Assembly (NCBI RefSeq): GCF_900129365.1
Contig: NZ_FQVM01000011.1
Location: 18,994-82,993 of the forward strand
DNA: 64,000 nt
DNA from: Clostridium fallax
GTDB taxonomy: Bacteria; Bacillota; Clostridia; Clostridiales; Clostridiaceae
Reading direction: 5' to 3'
Part shown: piece by piece, positions 26,616-36,385 of the stretch
Layout of the letters: every line of letters begins with the position of its first letter
Position numbering within the stretch: the first letter of the stretch is position 1
Notes under the pieces: model-generated
The model's database searches: none
What the model saw: the letters and a program-made list of their open reading frames with translations, nothing else
Told to the model about the DNA's origin: nothing
Made by a program: the position numbers and the translations under genes

Positions 26616-28139
26616 TTATAGATATAATGCAGATAATTTCATAATTTCTTCCTGAGAAGTTTTATCTGAATCTACTATTCCAGCAACTCTTCCGTTACTC
26701 ATCACTAAAATTCTATCTGATACCCCTAAAAGCTCTGGCATTTCAGAAGAAACCATAATTATTCCCTTACCTTCTTTAGCTAAATTATTCATAAGCTGAT
26801 AAATTTCATATTTAGCTCCTACGTCAATTCCCCTTGTAGGTTCATCTAACATAAATACCTCAGGTCTTCTTAGTAACCATCTTCCAATTACAACCTTTTG
26901 TTGGTTTCCCCCTGATAAACTTCCTATTAAAGTTTTTTGAGAAGGTGTTTTTACCTTTAAAGATTTAATTATTTTTTCAGTATCCTCTTCCATTTTCTTT
27001 TCCGATAATAATTTTATTTTATTATTGTATGCCTTTATATTAGCTATAACAGTATTAAACCTTATAGAAAGCTTATCAAAAATCCCTGTTTGCCTTCTTT
27101 CTTCTGTAACTAATGCAAAGCCATTGCTCATAGCCTTAGCTGTAGTTAGATTATTAATTTCTTTTCCATGAAGATATATCTTTCCTCCAGCCACCCTTCT
27201 AGCTCCAAAAATAGCTTCTAAAAGTTCTGTTCTTTTTGCGCCTACAAGGCCTGCTATACCTAAAATCTCACCTTTTCTAAGATAGAAACTAACCTCTTTA
27301 AAGGTAGGTTCTATTAAACCTGTAAGATTTTCTACCTTTAAAATTACATCATCTATTTTATGTTCCTTAGGCGGAAATCTATTAGTAAGTTCTCTTCCTA
27401 CCATAAGTTTTATTATCTTTTCCATTGTTAAATCTTTAGAGTTTTCTGTAGATATCCATTTTCCATCTCTCATTATTGTTACTTCATCTGATATTTTAAG
27501 AATTTCCTCCATTTTATGAGAAATATAAATTATACTAATACCTTCTTTTCTAAGTTTCTTTATTATTTTAAAAAGATGCTCTACTTCTTTTTCTGTTAAG
27601 GAAGATGTAGGCTCATCCATAACTATTATTTTAGAATCATAAGATACAGCCTTTGCAATTTCAACCATTTGCATCTGTGATACAGATAAAGTGTTAACCT
27701 TTCTTTTAGGATTTAAATCTATATCTAAATTTTTAAATATTTTCTCTGTATCTTTAAACATTTTTTCTTCATCAATAAATATTCCCTTATATGGATATCT
27801 TCCAAGCCAAAGATTATCCATAATAGTTCTTTGTCTAACTTGATTTAATTCTTGATGAACCATTGATATCCCATTATCTAATGCCTGTTTTGAATTTTCA
27901 AAACTAACTTTTTTCTTATTTATAAATATATCTCCACTATCACAATGATAAATTCCAAATAAACACTTCATCAGTGTAGATTTACCTGCTCCATTTTCCC
28001 CCATAAGAGCATGTACTGTACCTTTTTTTATTTTGAGAGTTACATTATCTAAAGCCTTAACCCCAGGAAATTCCTTAGATATATTGTTCATCTCTAAAAC
28101 ATACTCTAAAGCACTACTGTCATGTACACTTTTTTCCAC
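26616..28139 (-). CDS. mglA: Galactose/methyl-galactoside ABC transporter, double ATPase
   Basis: A 507-aa protein with two ABC ATPase domains in tandem. I start it at GTG 28139 (MEKSVHDSS) because AAGGAGGGGAGACAA lies directly before; a TTG 12 codons upstream has none. The N-terminal domain has Walker [10 protein letters not shown] (47-55), signature LSVSQMQ and Walker B '[12 protein letters not shown]'. The second domain has '[16 protein letters not shown]' in place of a normal Walker A, LSGGNQQK and '[14 protein letters not shown]'. This unequal pair is typical of sugar importers of the RbsA/MglA type. It energises MglC at the inner membrane face. Confidence 0.94.
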   Translation of the reverse strand: MEKSVHDSSALEYVLEMNNISKEFPGVKALDNVTLKIKKGTVHALMGENGAGKSTLMKCLFGIYHCDSGDIFINKKKVSFENSKQALDNGISMVHQELNQVRQRTIMDNLWLGRYPYKGIFIDEEKMFKDTEKIFKNLDIDLNPKRKVNTLSVSQMQMVEIAKAVSYDSKIIVMDEPTSSLTEKEVEHLFKIIKKLRKEGISIIYISHKMEEILKISDEVTIMRDGKWISTENSKDLTMEKIIKLMVGRELTNRFPPKEHKIDDVILKVENLTGLIEPTFKEVSFYLRKGEILGIAGLVGAKRTELLEAIFGARRVAGGKIYLHGKEINNLTTAKAMSNGFALVTEERRQTGIFDKLSIRFNTVIANIKAYNNKIKLLSEKKMEEDTEKIIKSLKVKTPSQKTLIGSLSGGNQQKVVIGRWLLRRPEVFMLDEPTRGIDVGAKYEIYQLMNNLAKEGKGIIMVSSEMPELLGVSDRILVMSNGRVAGIVDSDKTSQEEIMKLSALYL

Positions 28140-28161
28140 TTGTCTCCCCTCCTTATTTAAT

Positions 28162-28189
28162 AAAGAGATACACAAAAGTGCATCTCTTT
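28162..28189 (-). other. Intercistronic stem-loop between mglB and mglA
   Basis: AAAGAGAT (28162-28169) pairs with ATCTCTTT (28182-28189), with an inner CAC/GTG stem around an AAAA loop. There is no T run after it on the minus strand. Its place, between the binding-protein gene and the ATPase gene, is where solute-receptor operons often hold a stem that blocks 3' exonucleases and raises binding-protein output. That role here is inference. Confidence 0.7.
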
Positions 28190-28196
28190 TTAATTA

Positions 28197-29252
28197 TTAT
28201 TTATAAGCATCTTCTCCTACTGTTATATTTTCTTTATTTATTCCTACATAAGGTACACGAACAGCCTTTTTATCATCTAACTTCCACTCTGTATTTTCTA
28301 ATAAGTCTTTTCCACTAGCTACATTAACTGATAATTCTACTAAAGCTTTTCCTTGATTCTTAGCATCATTTAAAACTGTTCCAGCTATTTTTCCTTCTTT
28401 AATTTTATCTAAAACTTCTGGTATAGCATCAACACCATAAATAGGTACATATTTACTGTCATCTTTTAAGTATCCTGCTTTTTCTAAAGAAGCTAATGCA
28501 CCTAAAGCCATACCATCATTATTACAAACTACCATTTCTATATTATCGCCATATTTTGAAATCCAAGCATCCATCTTTTCAGTAGCCTTACCAGCATCCC
28601 ACATTCCTGTATCTATAGCTAACTCTTCCACTTCTATTCCTGCATTTTTTACTTCTTCTATAGAATGTTTAGTTCTAGCTTCTGCATCAGGATGTCCTGG
28701 TTCCCCTTTTATTAATACATATTGAAGTTTTCCATCTTTATTTTTGTCCCACTTCTCTTTATTTTTTTGCCAATCATCAGCCATTAGTTTTCCCTGAAGT
28801 ACTCCAGATTCTTTAGATTCTGTTCCTACATACCAACATTTATCATAACTGTCCATTGCAGATTTTTCTGGCTCTTTATTAAAGAATATTACTGGAATAT
28901 CTTCCTTTTTAGCCTTTTCAATAACACTTGGAGCTGCTTTAGGATTAACTAAATTAATGGCTAATACATTTACTCCCTTTGCTATCATCGTATCTATTTG
29001 TTCTAATTGTTTTGCCTGATCATTTTGAGAATCATTCATAATTAACTCAGCTTTTCCCTCTGTCTGCTTTTCTATAGCTCGTCTAACATAAGACATAAAA
29101 CTATCATCATACTTATATATAGTTGCTCCTATTTTAATTTTTTGTGGTTCTCCTGATGTAGCGGTTCCCTCATCATTTTTATTTCCACATCCAACTAATG
29201 TTCCTAATGCTAACATTCCTGTAAGCATTAATATAATACCCCTCTTTTTCAT
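28197..29252 (-). CDS. mglB: Galactose/methyl-galactoside-binding lipoprotein
   Basis: A 351-aa solute-binding protein. The signal peptide ends in the lipobox LVGC with lipidated Cys22, so it is anchored to the outer face of the membrane. The mature part is a periplasmic-binding-protein type I fold: 'IGATIYKYDDSFMSYVRRAI', 'VLAINLVNPKAAPSVIEKAK', and 'GTVLNDAKNQGKALVELSVN'. 'DKNKDGKLQY' matches the EF-hand-like calcium loop of E. coli MglB, which supports galactose/glucose specificity. It is the first gene of mglBAC; GGAGGAAATT precedes the ATG. Confidence 0.94.
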   Translation of the reverse strand: MKKRGIILMLTGMLALGTLVGCGNKNDEGTATSGEPQKIKIGATIYKYDDSFMSYVRRAIEKQTEGKAELIMNDSQNDQAKQLEQIDTMIAKGVNVLAINLVNPKAAPSVIEKAKKEDIPVIFFNKEPEKSAMDSYDKCWYVGTESKESGVLQGKLMADDWQKNKEKWDKNKDGKLQYVLIKGEPGHPDAEARTKHSIEEVKNAGIEVEELAIDTGMWDAGKATEKMDAWISKYGDNIEMVVCNNDGMALGALASLEKAGYLKDDSKYVPIYGVDAIPEVLDKIKEGKIAGTVLNDAKNQGKALVELSVNVASGKDLLENTEWKLDDKKAVRVPYVGINKENITVGEDAYK

Positions 29253-29296
29253 AATTTCCTCCTTATAATAAAAAAATATTTTTCATTTTAAGTTAT

Positions 29297-29312
29297 ATTA
29301 AAACGTATTCAT
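29297..29312 (-). promoter_or_regulatory. cre-like (CcpA) site in the mgl leader
   Basis: Read on the minus strand, ATGAATACGTTTTAAT matches 14 of 16 positions of the cre consensus WTGNNARCGNWWWCAW. It lies about 30-45 bp downstream of the predicted mgl start point, a usual place for a CcpA roadblock. Confidence 0.5.
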
Positions 29313-29328
29313 GAATAAATTACTTTTT

Positions 29329-29358
29329 ATGGTATTTATTTCAATAATATTATACCAT
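29329..29358 (-). promoter_or_regulatory. Extended -10 promoter and overlapping dyad of mgl
   Basis: TGGTATAAT (29357-29349, minus strand) is an extended -10 box with no good -35. It sits in the upstream arm of an inverted repeat ATGGTAT...ATACCAT (29329-29335 and 29352-29358), which could be an operator. The rest of the 365-bp gap 29253-29617 is plain AT-rich DNA plus the adhE terminator. Confidence 0.55.
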
Positions 29359-29560
29359 TTTTTGGAATTTATTTAATATTTTTTTATTCTTTTTTAAAAA
29401 AATATTTTATTTTTATTTTTATTTATATTAATTTATTAAATTATTAAAAATTTTCTTTATTTTTATCATTTTTTTAATAAATTGTATAGTTATTTACAAT
29501 TTAAAATTATATTTTTAAATTATAATTTATTTATTTTTATATTTTTATCATAAATAAATT

Positions 29561-29606
29561 AAAAAACTGCCTTTGAATAATTAAATCAATTACTCAAAGG
29601 CAGTTT
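29561..29606 (-). terminator. Intrinsic terminator of adhE
   Basis: AAACTGCCTTTGA (29564-29576) pairs with TCAAAGGCAGTTT (29594-29606). The minus strand continues in a run of six T. Confidence 0.88.
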
Positions 29607-29617
29607 ATAATTATTTT

Positions 29618-32251
29618 TTATTTATTTTTGCTTTTTCCATTAATTTTCTTAACTTCTTTATTGCCATTTCCTTCAAATGCATTTATATACATTTGTTTTA
29701 TTTCACTCATTAATGGATATCTTGGATTAGCTCCTGTACATTGATCATCAAAAGCTTGCTCTACCATATCATCTAGTGTTGCATAGAATTTCTCTTTAGT
29801 TACTCCACACTCTTCTATTGTCTTTGGCATTTTTACTTTCTCTTGAAGTTCTTTTATAGCTTTTATTAAAAGTTCAACTTTTTCGCTATCACTATTTCCA
29901 CCAAGTCCTAAGTAATCAGCAATTCTTGCATATCTAAATGTAGCATTTGGATATTTGTATTGAGGAAATGCTGTTTGCTTTCTTGGTGCATCTGCTGCAT
30001 TAAATCTTATAACTTCATTTATAAGTAATGAGTTTGCAACTCCATGTGGCACATGATGTGCTGCTCCTAATTTATGAGCCATTGAGTGACATACTCCTAA
30101 AAATGCATTTGCAAAAGCCATACCTGCCATTGATGATGCATGCGCCATCTTTTCTCTTGCCTTTACGTTAGTAGTTCCTTCTTCATATGCAAATGGTAAA
30201 TATTTAAATATAAGTCTGATTGACTCTAAAGCTAATCCATTACTATATTCTGAAGCTAAAACTGATACATATGCTTCTATTGCATGAGTTAAAGCATCTA
30301 TACCTGATGCTGCTGTTAGTCCCTTTGGCATACTCATCATAAGTTCTGCATCTACTATCGCCATATCTGGAGTTAATTCATAGTCAGCTAAAGGATATTT
30401 AACACCTGTTTGTTCATCTGTTATAACTGCAAATGGTGTAACCTCTGATCCTGTTCCTGATGATGTAGGTATTGATATCATCATAGCTTTTGTACCCATA
30501 GTTGGGAACTTATAAACTCTTTTTCTTATATCCATAAATCTCATAGCTAAATCTTCAAACCTTACTTCTGGATGCTCATACATAACCCACATAATTTTAG
30601 CTGCATCCATTGGTGATCCGCCACCTAATGAGATAATAGCATCTGGCTCAAAGCTCATCATTTCTGCTGCACCTTGTTTAGCTGTTTTTAATGTTGGATC
30701 CGGTTCAACATCTGAGAAAATTTTATAGTCTATCTTACATTCATCTAATACTCTAGTTATAGTATCTGTATATCCTAAATTATATAAAACCTTATCTGTT
30801 ACTATAAATACTCTTTTCTTACCAAGATCTTTTAATTCTCTTAAGGCTACTGGTAAACATCCATATTTAAAGTACACTTTTTCAGGAACTCTAAACCAAA
30901 GCATATTTTCTCTCCTCTCAGCTACACTCTTTATGTTAATTAAATGCTTAGGACCAACGTTTTCTGAAACTGAGTTTCCTCCCCAAGTACCACAACCTAA
31001 TGTTAATGATGGAGCTAATTTAAAGTTATATATATCTCCTATAGCCCCTTGGGATGCTGGCATATTTATAATTGTTCTACAAGTTTTCATTGCAGCTCCA
31101 AACTTTTCTATTCTATCCCTTGATTTAATCTGATCAGTATAAAGTACTGATGTATGACCAAATCCTCCAAGTTCTATTAATCTACAAGCCTTCTTTAATG
31201 CTTCATCAAAACTTTTAGCTTTATACATAGCTAAAATTGGTGATAATTTTTCATGTGAGAATGGCTCTTCAAGGTCAACAGATTCTACTTCTCCTATTAA
31301 TACCTTAGCTGTTTCTGGAACAGTTACTCCTGCCATTTCTGCTATTTTGCCAGCACTTTGACCAACTATATTAGCATTTAAGGCTCCTTTTTCATTTAAA
31401 ATTGTTTTTCTTACTTTATTTATTTCATCGCCCTTTAATATATAAGCCCCTCTTTCTGAAAGTTCTTTTTTAACTTCATCATAAACTTTATCCATAACAA
31501 TTATACTTTGCTCTGATGCACATATTACCCCATTATCAAAAGTTTTTGATAAAAGAATTGAGTTTACAGCCATTTTTATATGAGCTGTTTCATCAATTAT
31601 AGCTGGAGTATTTCCTGCTCCAACTCCTAAAGCTGGCTTTCCTGATGAATAAGCAGCCTTAACCATTCCAGGGCCACCTGTTGCAAGGATTATATCTGAC
31701 TCTGCCATAACGTTTTGAGAAAGTTCTACTGAAGGTTCATCTATCCATCCTATTATTCCCTCTGGAGCTCCTGCCTTAACAGCTGCATCTAAAACTATTT
31801 TAGCTGCTTCTATAGTAGCCTTTTTAGCTCTTGGATGAGGTGATATTATTATCGCATTTCTAGTTTTTAATGATATTAAAGTTTTAAATATAGCAGTTGA
31901 TGTTGGATTTGTTGTTGGAACTATTGCAGCTATAACCCCTATTGGTTCCGCAACCTTAGTTATTCCAAATGCTTCATCCTTAGCAATTACTCCACAAGTT
32001 TTTTCATCTTTATATTGATTATAGATATATTCTGCTGCAAAATGGTTTTTTATAACTTTATCTTCAACTATTCCCATACCACTTTCTTCTACAGCCATTT
32101 TTGCTAATTTTATTCTTGCATTATTTGCTGCCATAGCTGCTTGTCTAAATATCTCATCTACTTGCTCTTGAGTATAAGTTGCAAATATTTTTTGAGCCTC
32201 TCTAAGGGCTTGAATTTTTGCTGTTAATTCTTTAGCATTTGTTACTGCCAT
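29618..32251 (-). CDS. adhE: Bifunctional acetaldehyde-CoA/alcohol dehydrogenase
   Basis: An 877-aa cytosolic fermentation enzyme that reduces acetyl-CoA to acetaldehyde and then to ethanol with two NADH, regenerating NAD+. The N-terminal half is an aldehyde dehydrogenase with nucleophile Cys244 in FDNGVICASEQ. The C-terminal half, from about residue 450, is an iron-dependent alcohol dehydrogenase with the NAD loop GGGSPMDAAK and metal-ligand blocks 'GIDALTHAIEAYVS' and 'CHSMAHKLGAAHHVPHGVAN'. AdhE enzymes assemble into helical spirosomes. TTAGGAGG precedes the ATG. Single gene with its own promoter and terminator. Confidence 0.96.
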   Translation of the reverse strand: MAVTNAKELTAKIQALREAQKIFATYTQEQVDEIFRQAAMAANNARIKLAKMAVEESGMGIVEDKVIKNHFAAEYIYNQYKDEKTCGVIAKDEAFGITKVAEPIGVIAAIVPTTNPTSTAIFKTLISLKTRNAIIISPHPRAKKATIEAAKIVLDAAVKAGAPEGIIGWIDEPSVELSQNVMAESDIILATGGPGMVKAAYSSGKPALGVGAGNTPAIIDETAHIKMAVNSILLSKTFDNGVICASEQSIIVMDKVYDEVKKELSERGAYILKGDEINKVRKTILNEKGALNANIVGQSAGKIAEMAGVTVPETAKVLIGEVESVDLEEPFSHEKLSPILAMYKAKSFDEALKKACRLIELGGFGHTSVLYTDQIKSRDRIEKFGAAMKTCRTIINMPASQGAIGDIYNFKLAPSLTLGCGTWGGNSVSENVGPKHLINIKSVAERRENMLWFRVPEKVYFKYGCLPVALRELKDLGKKRVFIVTDKVLYNLGYTDTITRVLDECKIDYKIFSDVEPDPTLKTAKQGAAEMMSFEPDAIISLGGGSPMDAAKIMWVMYEHPEVRFEDLAMRFMDIRKRVYKFPTMGTKAMMISIPTSSGTGSEVTPFAVITDEQTGVKYPLADYELTPDMAIVDAELMMSMPKGLTAASGIDALTHAIEAYVSVLASEYSNGLALESIRLIFKYLPFAYEEGTTNVKAREKMAHASSMAGMAFANAFLGVCHSMAHKLGAAHHVPHGVANSLLINEVIRFNAADAPRKQTAFPQYKYPNATFRYARIADYLGLGGNSDSEKVELLIKAIKELQEKVKMPKTIEECGVTKEKFYATLDDMVEQAFDDQCTGANPRYPLMSEIKQMYINAFEGNGNKEVKKINGKSKNK

Positions 32252-32332
32252 GTTATTATTCCTCCTAAGAATTTATATAAATTAGTATTTTTCTTATTTA
32301 TTAATATTATTTTCTTTGTTGATTACAATATA

Positions 32333-32361
32333 ATTTTATATTATTGTTTATTTTTTATCAA
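32333..32361 (-). promoter_or_regulatory. Promoter of adhE
   Basis: TTGATA (32361-32356), 17 bp, TAAAAT (32338-32333) on the minus strand, about 80 bp before the start codon. Confidence 0.65.
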
Positions 32362-32378
32362 TCTCTCCAAAGCTTTTC

Positions 32379-32396
32379 TAGTTAAATTTATAACTA
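32379..32396 (-). promoter_or_regulatory. Possible Rex operator upstream of adhE
   Basis: TAGTTAAATTTATAACTA has inverted arms TAGTTA/TAACTA and matches the clostridial Rex pattern TTGTTAANNNNTTAACAA at 11 of 14 fixed positions. It lies 18 bp upstream of the -35. Rex is the NADH sensor that often controls adhE, so it is plausible but the two end bases differ. Confidence 0.35.
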
Positions 32397-32542
32397 TATT
32401 AAATGTTTTCACTATTATTTTCAATGTTTTTCACTACATTTTAAATTTATTTATTGTTATTTAAAATACACAATTAACTTTTTTCTAAAATTTACATATA
32501 GTAGTTTGTTAATTAACAGATTAATCCTTTTTTCTTATAAAT

Positions 32543-32581
32543 AAAAAAACTATGTTAAGAATATATTTAACTTAACATAGT
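32543..32581 (-). terminator. Terminator of the VCBS-like gene
   Basis: ACTATGTTAAG (32549-32559) pairs with CTTAACATAGT (32571-32581), followed on the minus strand by TTTTTTATTTATAAG. Confidence 0.82.
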
Positions 32582-32604
32582 AATTTTATTCATTAATATA
32601 TATT

Positions 32605-33387
32605 TTATACTCCCTTTAACCCTAATAATTGAAAATATGTCTTAAAACCTTTGTTATCCCATTTTATATAACTTTCAATAACTCCAAGCAAATCTCCATA
32701 ATTTATTCCTAATAATTTTTGAAAAGATAATAGATTATATATATTATCATTACACTGATTTAAAGGAATTAAAGAATTTAAGGATGATACATTAACTTCC
32801 ATTGGATTTTTTAGTTTTTCTCCTTCATAAATTAAGTTTAAATAATCTTTTTCTTTATTACTTATATCTAATGAATATTTTTCCTTTAATATATTGCTTA
32901 CAAGTTCTACTTTATAAGAATCTTTAAACTTTCCATTATAATCTTCTTTTTTAAAATAGTTTTCACTATCAAATACTATTTTATACTGGTTTTCTATAAA
33001 AGAAACTATATATGCAAATAAATAATCTCCACTTCCTCCAGATGTTATTCTAACTAAAATATCTTTTTCTTTTAAATTTCTAAAATTAGCTAAAAATAAA
33101 CAACTATTATATCCTTCATTATTTGGAAAATTAATAGTTGTTTTTTTATTTGTAGCACCATCTATTATTTCTAAATAAATATTAGTTTTATAGTTACTTT
33201 CTCCCCCAGTATAATCTTTTCCTAAGAGAATTATTTTATCAGGAATGCCATCTCCATTTGTATCATCTTCTATAGTATCAATTACATAATTAAGCTCTTG
33301 TCTTCTATTTTTCAATATAAGTTCTTTAATATTGATTGGATGAATATTTTTCTTTTCTAAAATTTTAAACTCTTCAAAACTTTTCAA
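32605..33387 (-). CDS. VCBS/FG-GAP-like protein with one calcium-type loop
   Basis: A 260-aa protein without a signal peptide or membrane segment. 'DTNGDGIPDKIILLG' near residue 43 is the calcium-binding DxNGDGxxD loop of VCBS/FG-GAP-type repeats. 'NIYLEIIDG', 'ILVRITSGGSGDYLFAYIVS' and 'YKIVFDSENY' continue the beta-rich pattern seen in clostridial proteins of this kind. Function is unknown. The start is TTG at 33387, preceded by AAGAGGATATCTATA; no ATG lies nearby. It follows the HD-domain gene after 46 bp on the same strand and probably shares its transcript. Confidence 0.68.
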   Translation of the reverse strand: MKSFEEFKILEKKNIHPINIKELILKNRRQELNYVIDTIEDDTNGDGIPDKIILLGKDYTGGESNYKTNIYLEIIDGATNKKTTINFPNNEGYNSCLFLANFRNLKEKDILVRITSGGSGDYLFAYIVSFIENQYKIVFDSENYFKKEDYNGKFKDSYKVELVSNILKEKYSLDISNKEKDYLNLIYEGEKLKNPMEVNVSSLNSLIPLNQCNDNIYNLLSFQKLLGINYGDLLGVIESYIKWDNKGFKTYFQLLGLKGV

Positions 33388-33433
33388 TATAGATATCCTC
33401 TTAAATTTATATCAAATTATTATATGTAAAACC

Positions 33434-34054
33434 TTACTTTAAGGTTTTAACTTTCTCTCTAAAATCCTCTATAAATTTATATACTTCTTTTTTGCCAAAG
33501 TCATCAATTTCTCCTCTTCCTAATCTATCTGCAAGCGAAATCAAAGCGACCTCTTCTACATCTCCTCTTGAAAGCAAACCTTTTATATCACTAAAAGGAA
33601 GATTTTTATTAATAAAAAATGTATGCATATGATATCTAACTAAATATAAAACCTTATTTTTAAAATCTTCATCTACCTTTAGCTTTTCTAATATATCTTC
33701 TACTATTTTTTCTCCTTCAATATCATGATTATATGAAGTTATTCTTCCATCTCTTAATTTCGTAGTAGTTATTTTCCCTAAATCATGAAATAAAGCTGCC
33801 CACATAAAAGCCTTAGAATCCTTACTTAATTTTTTTATTTTTGCTGCCTCATCAACTACCATCAATGTATGTTCTAAAACATTACCTTCAGGATGATATT
33901 TTTTATTTTGAGGAATATCCTCTAATTTACTTATAAAATTAAAAGGTTCTTCCCTTAATAATCCTTTATTTATCATACTTCTTATATATTTAGATGGTTT
34001 TTCATCTTCTAATAAGTGATCATTTATTTCTTTAAAAATTTTTTCTTCTTCCAA
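33434..34054 (-). CDS. HD-domain phosphohydrolase, CCA-enzyme HD type
   Basis: A 206-aa cytosolic protein with an HD domain. Metal-binding motifs: 'YHPEGNVLEHTLMVVDEA', FHDLGK, 'NHDIEGEKIV' and 'LADRLGRGE'. The spacing and the HPEGNVLEHT start resemble the HD domain of tRNA CCA-adding enzymes, but no nucleotidyltransferase domain is present. The substrate (a phosphorylated nucleotide or RNA end) cannot be told. The start is TTG at 34054, after AAGGAGGGTTTATT. First gene of a probable two-gene unit. Confidence 0.8.
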   Translation of the reverse strand: MEEEKIFKEINDHLLEDEKPSKYIRSMINKGLLREEPFNFISKLEDIPQNKKYHPEGNVLEHTLMVVDEAAKIKKLSKDSKAFMWAALFHDLGKITTTKLRDGRITSYNHDIEGEKIVEDILEKLKVDEDFKNKVLYLVRYHMHTFFINKNLPFSDIKGLLSRGDVEEVALISLADRLGRGEIDDFGKKEVYKFIEDFREKVKTLK

Positions 34055-34214
34055 AATAAACCCTCCTTATTTTTTATTTTATATTTATTATATCAACAAT
34101 TATAAAATTTAATTATTTTTTGTTAATGAAAGTATTTTTATAAAAACTTTTGTTAATAATAATAATGGCTGTAAAATCAACCTCTTGAAATTTAAACTCC
34201 TATAATTATTAAAA

Positions 34215-34251
34215 GAGCATCTATTTATGAATTTTTCATTTTTAGATGCTC
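34215..34251. terminator. Terminator after the debranching-enzyme gene
   Basis: GAGCATCTA (34215-34223) pairs with TAGATGCTC (34243-34251), with an inner ATGAA/TTCAT stem. T-rich sequence follows on both strands. It separates the debranching-enzyme gene from the HD-domain gene. Confidence 0.65.
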
Positions 34252-34316
34252 ATTTTTTTCATTATATAATATAAAAATACTAATAAATTATATTTATTTT
34301 CTAATTATTTTTATAC

Positions 34317-36335
34317 TTATTTAAAAATATTACTTTTTATTTTATTTAACCTTTCTCTATTACCTAAAATATCTTCATAATAAACTCTAAGAATCTCTCC
34401 AACACTCCACGCTTGAGAATAACATCCCCTTGGTGTATTTGGAAAATCTCCATCAAATATTTCGGCAATAGTTCCTAAACAATGATTTTTTAAATGATCT
34501 TCCATATCCTTCATTAAAGAATCTACAAAATCTATTGCCTCCTTAGAATAATCATTGACTTTACAATATGCAGTAAAAAATGCACCTAAAGGGAATGCCC
34601 AAACTGTTCCTTGGTGATAAGCCATATCCCTTTTTAATAATTCACCACAATAATATGGTTTATAATCTTTATTATCTCTACTTAAACTTCTTAATCCATA
34701 AGAAGTATATAATTCTTTAAAAACTTTATCTACTATCTTCTTCTCTTTCTCCCTATCAAGCATAGTAAACCAAAGAGAAACAGCCCATATTTGATTACAT
34801 CTTATGCTATCATCCTTTTCATTATCATTTACCACATCATAAAGACATTTTTTATCTTCATTCCAAAATACTTTATAGAAGGATTTCTTTACTTTTTCCG
34901 CTAAGCTAAAATACTCATTTTCTTTTTTCTCTTCAAATTTACTACATAAAAGTCCTGCAATATTTAAGGCATTATACCATAAAGCATTAATTTCTACAGG
35001 CTTTCCATGCCTTGGAGTTACAACTATTCCATTTACCCTAACATCCATCCAAGTAACTTGATCTAATCCAGATCCTGCTGAAATAAGACCATCTTCCTCC
35101 ATATGAATAGAAAATTTTGTCCCTTTTTTATAAAATTTAATTATATTTTTTATAGTAGGATATATTTCTTCCTTTATAAACTCTAAGGTTTTAGAATCGT
35201 TACCATAAAGCAATAAGCTATAAGCTGCATTTATAAACCACAAAGATCCATCTACAGTATTATATATAGGTTCTCTACCTTTTCCAGGAAACATATTAGG
35301 TATTAGTCCATCTTTTTCATATAAACTAAAACTTTTAAGTATTTCTTTGCAATCATCTAATCTATTAGTAGCTAAAGTTAATCCATTAATAGCTATCATA
35401 GCATCTCTTCCCCAGTCTAAAAACCATGGATATCCTGCTAGTATTGTTTTACAATTAGTTGAATTTCTTTCTACAATAAACTGATCCGCTGCTAAAGGTA
35501 AATATTTTGCTAAATCCCTTTTATCATTAAAAGTATTTTTTAATTTATTTATTCTTCCTATCTCCTCTTTAAAGATTTTCTCTCCACTAGGTTTATTAAA
35601 ATAATTTAAAGTACATATTATATACCCTACTTTTCTTTCATAAGGCTTTAGTTTAAATTTAACTGTATTAGGTATATAAAATCTTTCATAAGGCTTTTTA
35701 TCTCCAGTTGTCTTATCTATGTCGTAATAAACTTCTTCTGTTATTAAATCTAAATCTTTGGAATCGATTCCATTTTCCACCCAAAGATTTATTACAGCAT
35801 CTTTTTTAATATGTGGTATTAATTTTAATCCATTTTCTATTTTCTCTTTATTAAAAACTAAATTTTCTTTATTATTATATATACTTAAATCCCTAAAGCA
35901 CATAAGAGGATTAACTTCTAAAGATATATTATTTGATCCATTTTTTATATCATACTTAATAGCTACAAGGTTCTCTCTATATTTCATTACTATAGATTTA
36001 TCTATTATAACATCCTCTACTACATATCTATAGTGAGGAATTCCATCATACTCAAAAGATTGCTGATTTTTGTATCCTTCTATAATAAAATCTTTGTATT
36101 TTGTTGTGAATAAAGGATATTTATTTTCATTTATATAGATATATTCCTCTAATTTTGATAGTATCATATATCTCTCCTCTGGAGAATTTATAGCTCCAAC
36201 TAATAATCCATTATGTTTTCTTCCATTAGATCCTACAATACTACATCCTCCAAATCCACTTATACCATTTGCAATGATCCATTCCCTTTCTAATGATTTC
36301 TCATAAGTTATCCAGCTTTCTTTTCCAAATCTCAA
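34317..36335 (-). CDS. Glycogen debranching enzyme (amylo-alpha-1,6-glucosidase, GDE type)
   Basis: A 672-aa enzyme that removes alpha-1,6 branches from glycogen. The N-terminal domain (about 1-230, 'EWIIANGISGFGGCSIVGSN', 'RKHNGLLVGAI') is GDE_N-like. The C-terminal (alpha/alpha)6 barrel has 'AGYPWFLDWGRDAMIAINGL', 'PNMFPGKGREPIYNTVDGSL', 'GSGLDQVTWMDVRVNG', 'VWAFPLGAFF' and 'GCYSQAWSVGEILRVYYEDI', typical of the bacterial/archaeal GDE (GH133) group. The start is the TTG at 36335, spaced 8 nt from AAGGAG; an upstream TTG has no site. No other glycogen gene lies nearby. A short upstream reading frame precedes it. Confidence 0.88.
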   Translation of the reverse strand: MRFGKESWITYEKSLEREWIIANGISGFGGCSIVGSNGRKHNGLLVGAINSPEERYMILSKLEEYIYINENKYPLFTTKYKDFIIEGYKNQQSFEYDGIPHYRYVVEDVIIDKSIVMKYRENLVAIKYDIKNGSNNISLEVNPLMCFRDLSIYNNKENLVFNKEKIENGLKLIPHIKKDAVINLWVENGIDSKDLDLITEEVYYDIDKTTGDKKPYERFYIPNTVKFKLKPYERKVGYIICTLNYFNKPSGEKIFKEEIGRINKLKNTFNDKRDLAKYLPLAADQFIVERNSTNCKTILAGYPWFLDWGRDAMIAINGLTLATNRLDDCKEILKSFSLYEKDGLIPNMFPGKGREPIYNTVDGSLWFINAAYSLLLYGNDSKTLEFIKEEIYPTIKNIIKFYKKGTKFSIHMEEDGLISAGSGLDQVTWMDVRVNGIVVTPRHGKPVEINALWYNALNIAGLLCSKFEEKKENEYFSLAEKVKKSFYKVFWNEDKKCLYDVVNDNEKDDSIRCNQIWAVSLWFTMLDREKEKKIVDKVFKELYTSYGLRSLSRDNKDYKPYYCGELLKRDMAYHQGTVWAFPLGAFFTAYCKVNDYSKEAIDFVDSLMKDMEDHLKNHCLGTIAEIFDGDFPNTPRGCYSQAWSVGEILRVYYEDILGNRERLNKIKSNIFK

Positions 36336-36361
36336 AAATCTCACTCCTTTTTTTATCAAAT

Positions 36362-36385
36362 CTATCTTATTATGTATTTTATCAT
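36362..36385 (-). other. Seven-codon upstream reading frame before the debranching enzyme
   Basis: AAGGAGAAATTAAA is followed by ATG and six more codons (MIKYIIR) and a TAG, ending 26 bp before the TTG start of the debranching enzyme, in another frame. The ribosome site is as good as that of real genes here. It may be a leader peptide or chance. Confidence 0.3.

Noticed and set aside
32507..32518. TGTTAATTAACA as a Rex operator
   Set aside because: The half-sites fit Rex but no central spacer exists, and it is far from the adhE promoter, next to the terminator of the other gene.
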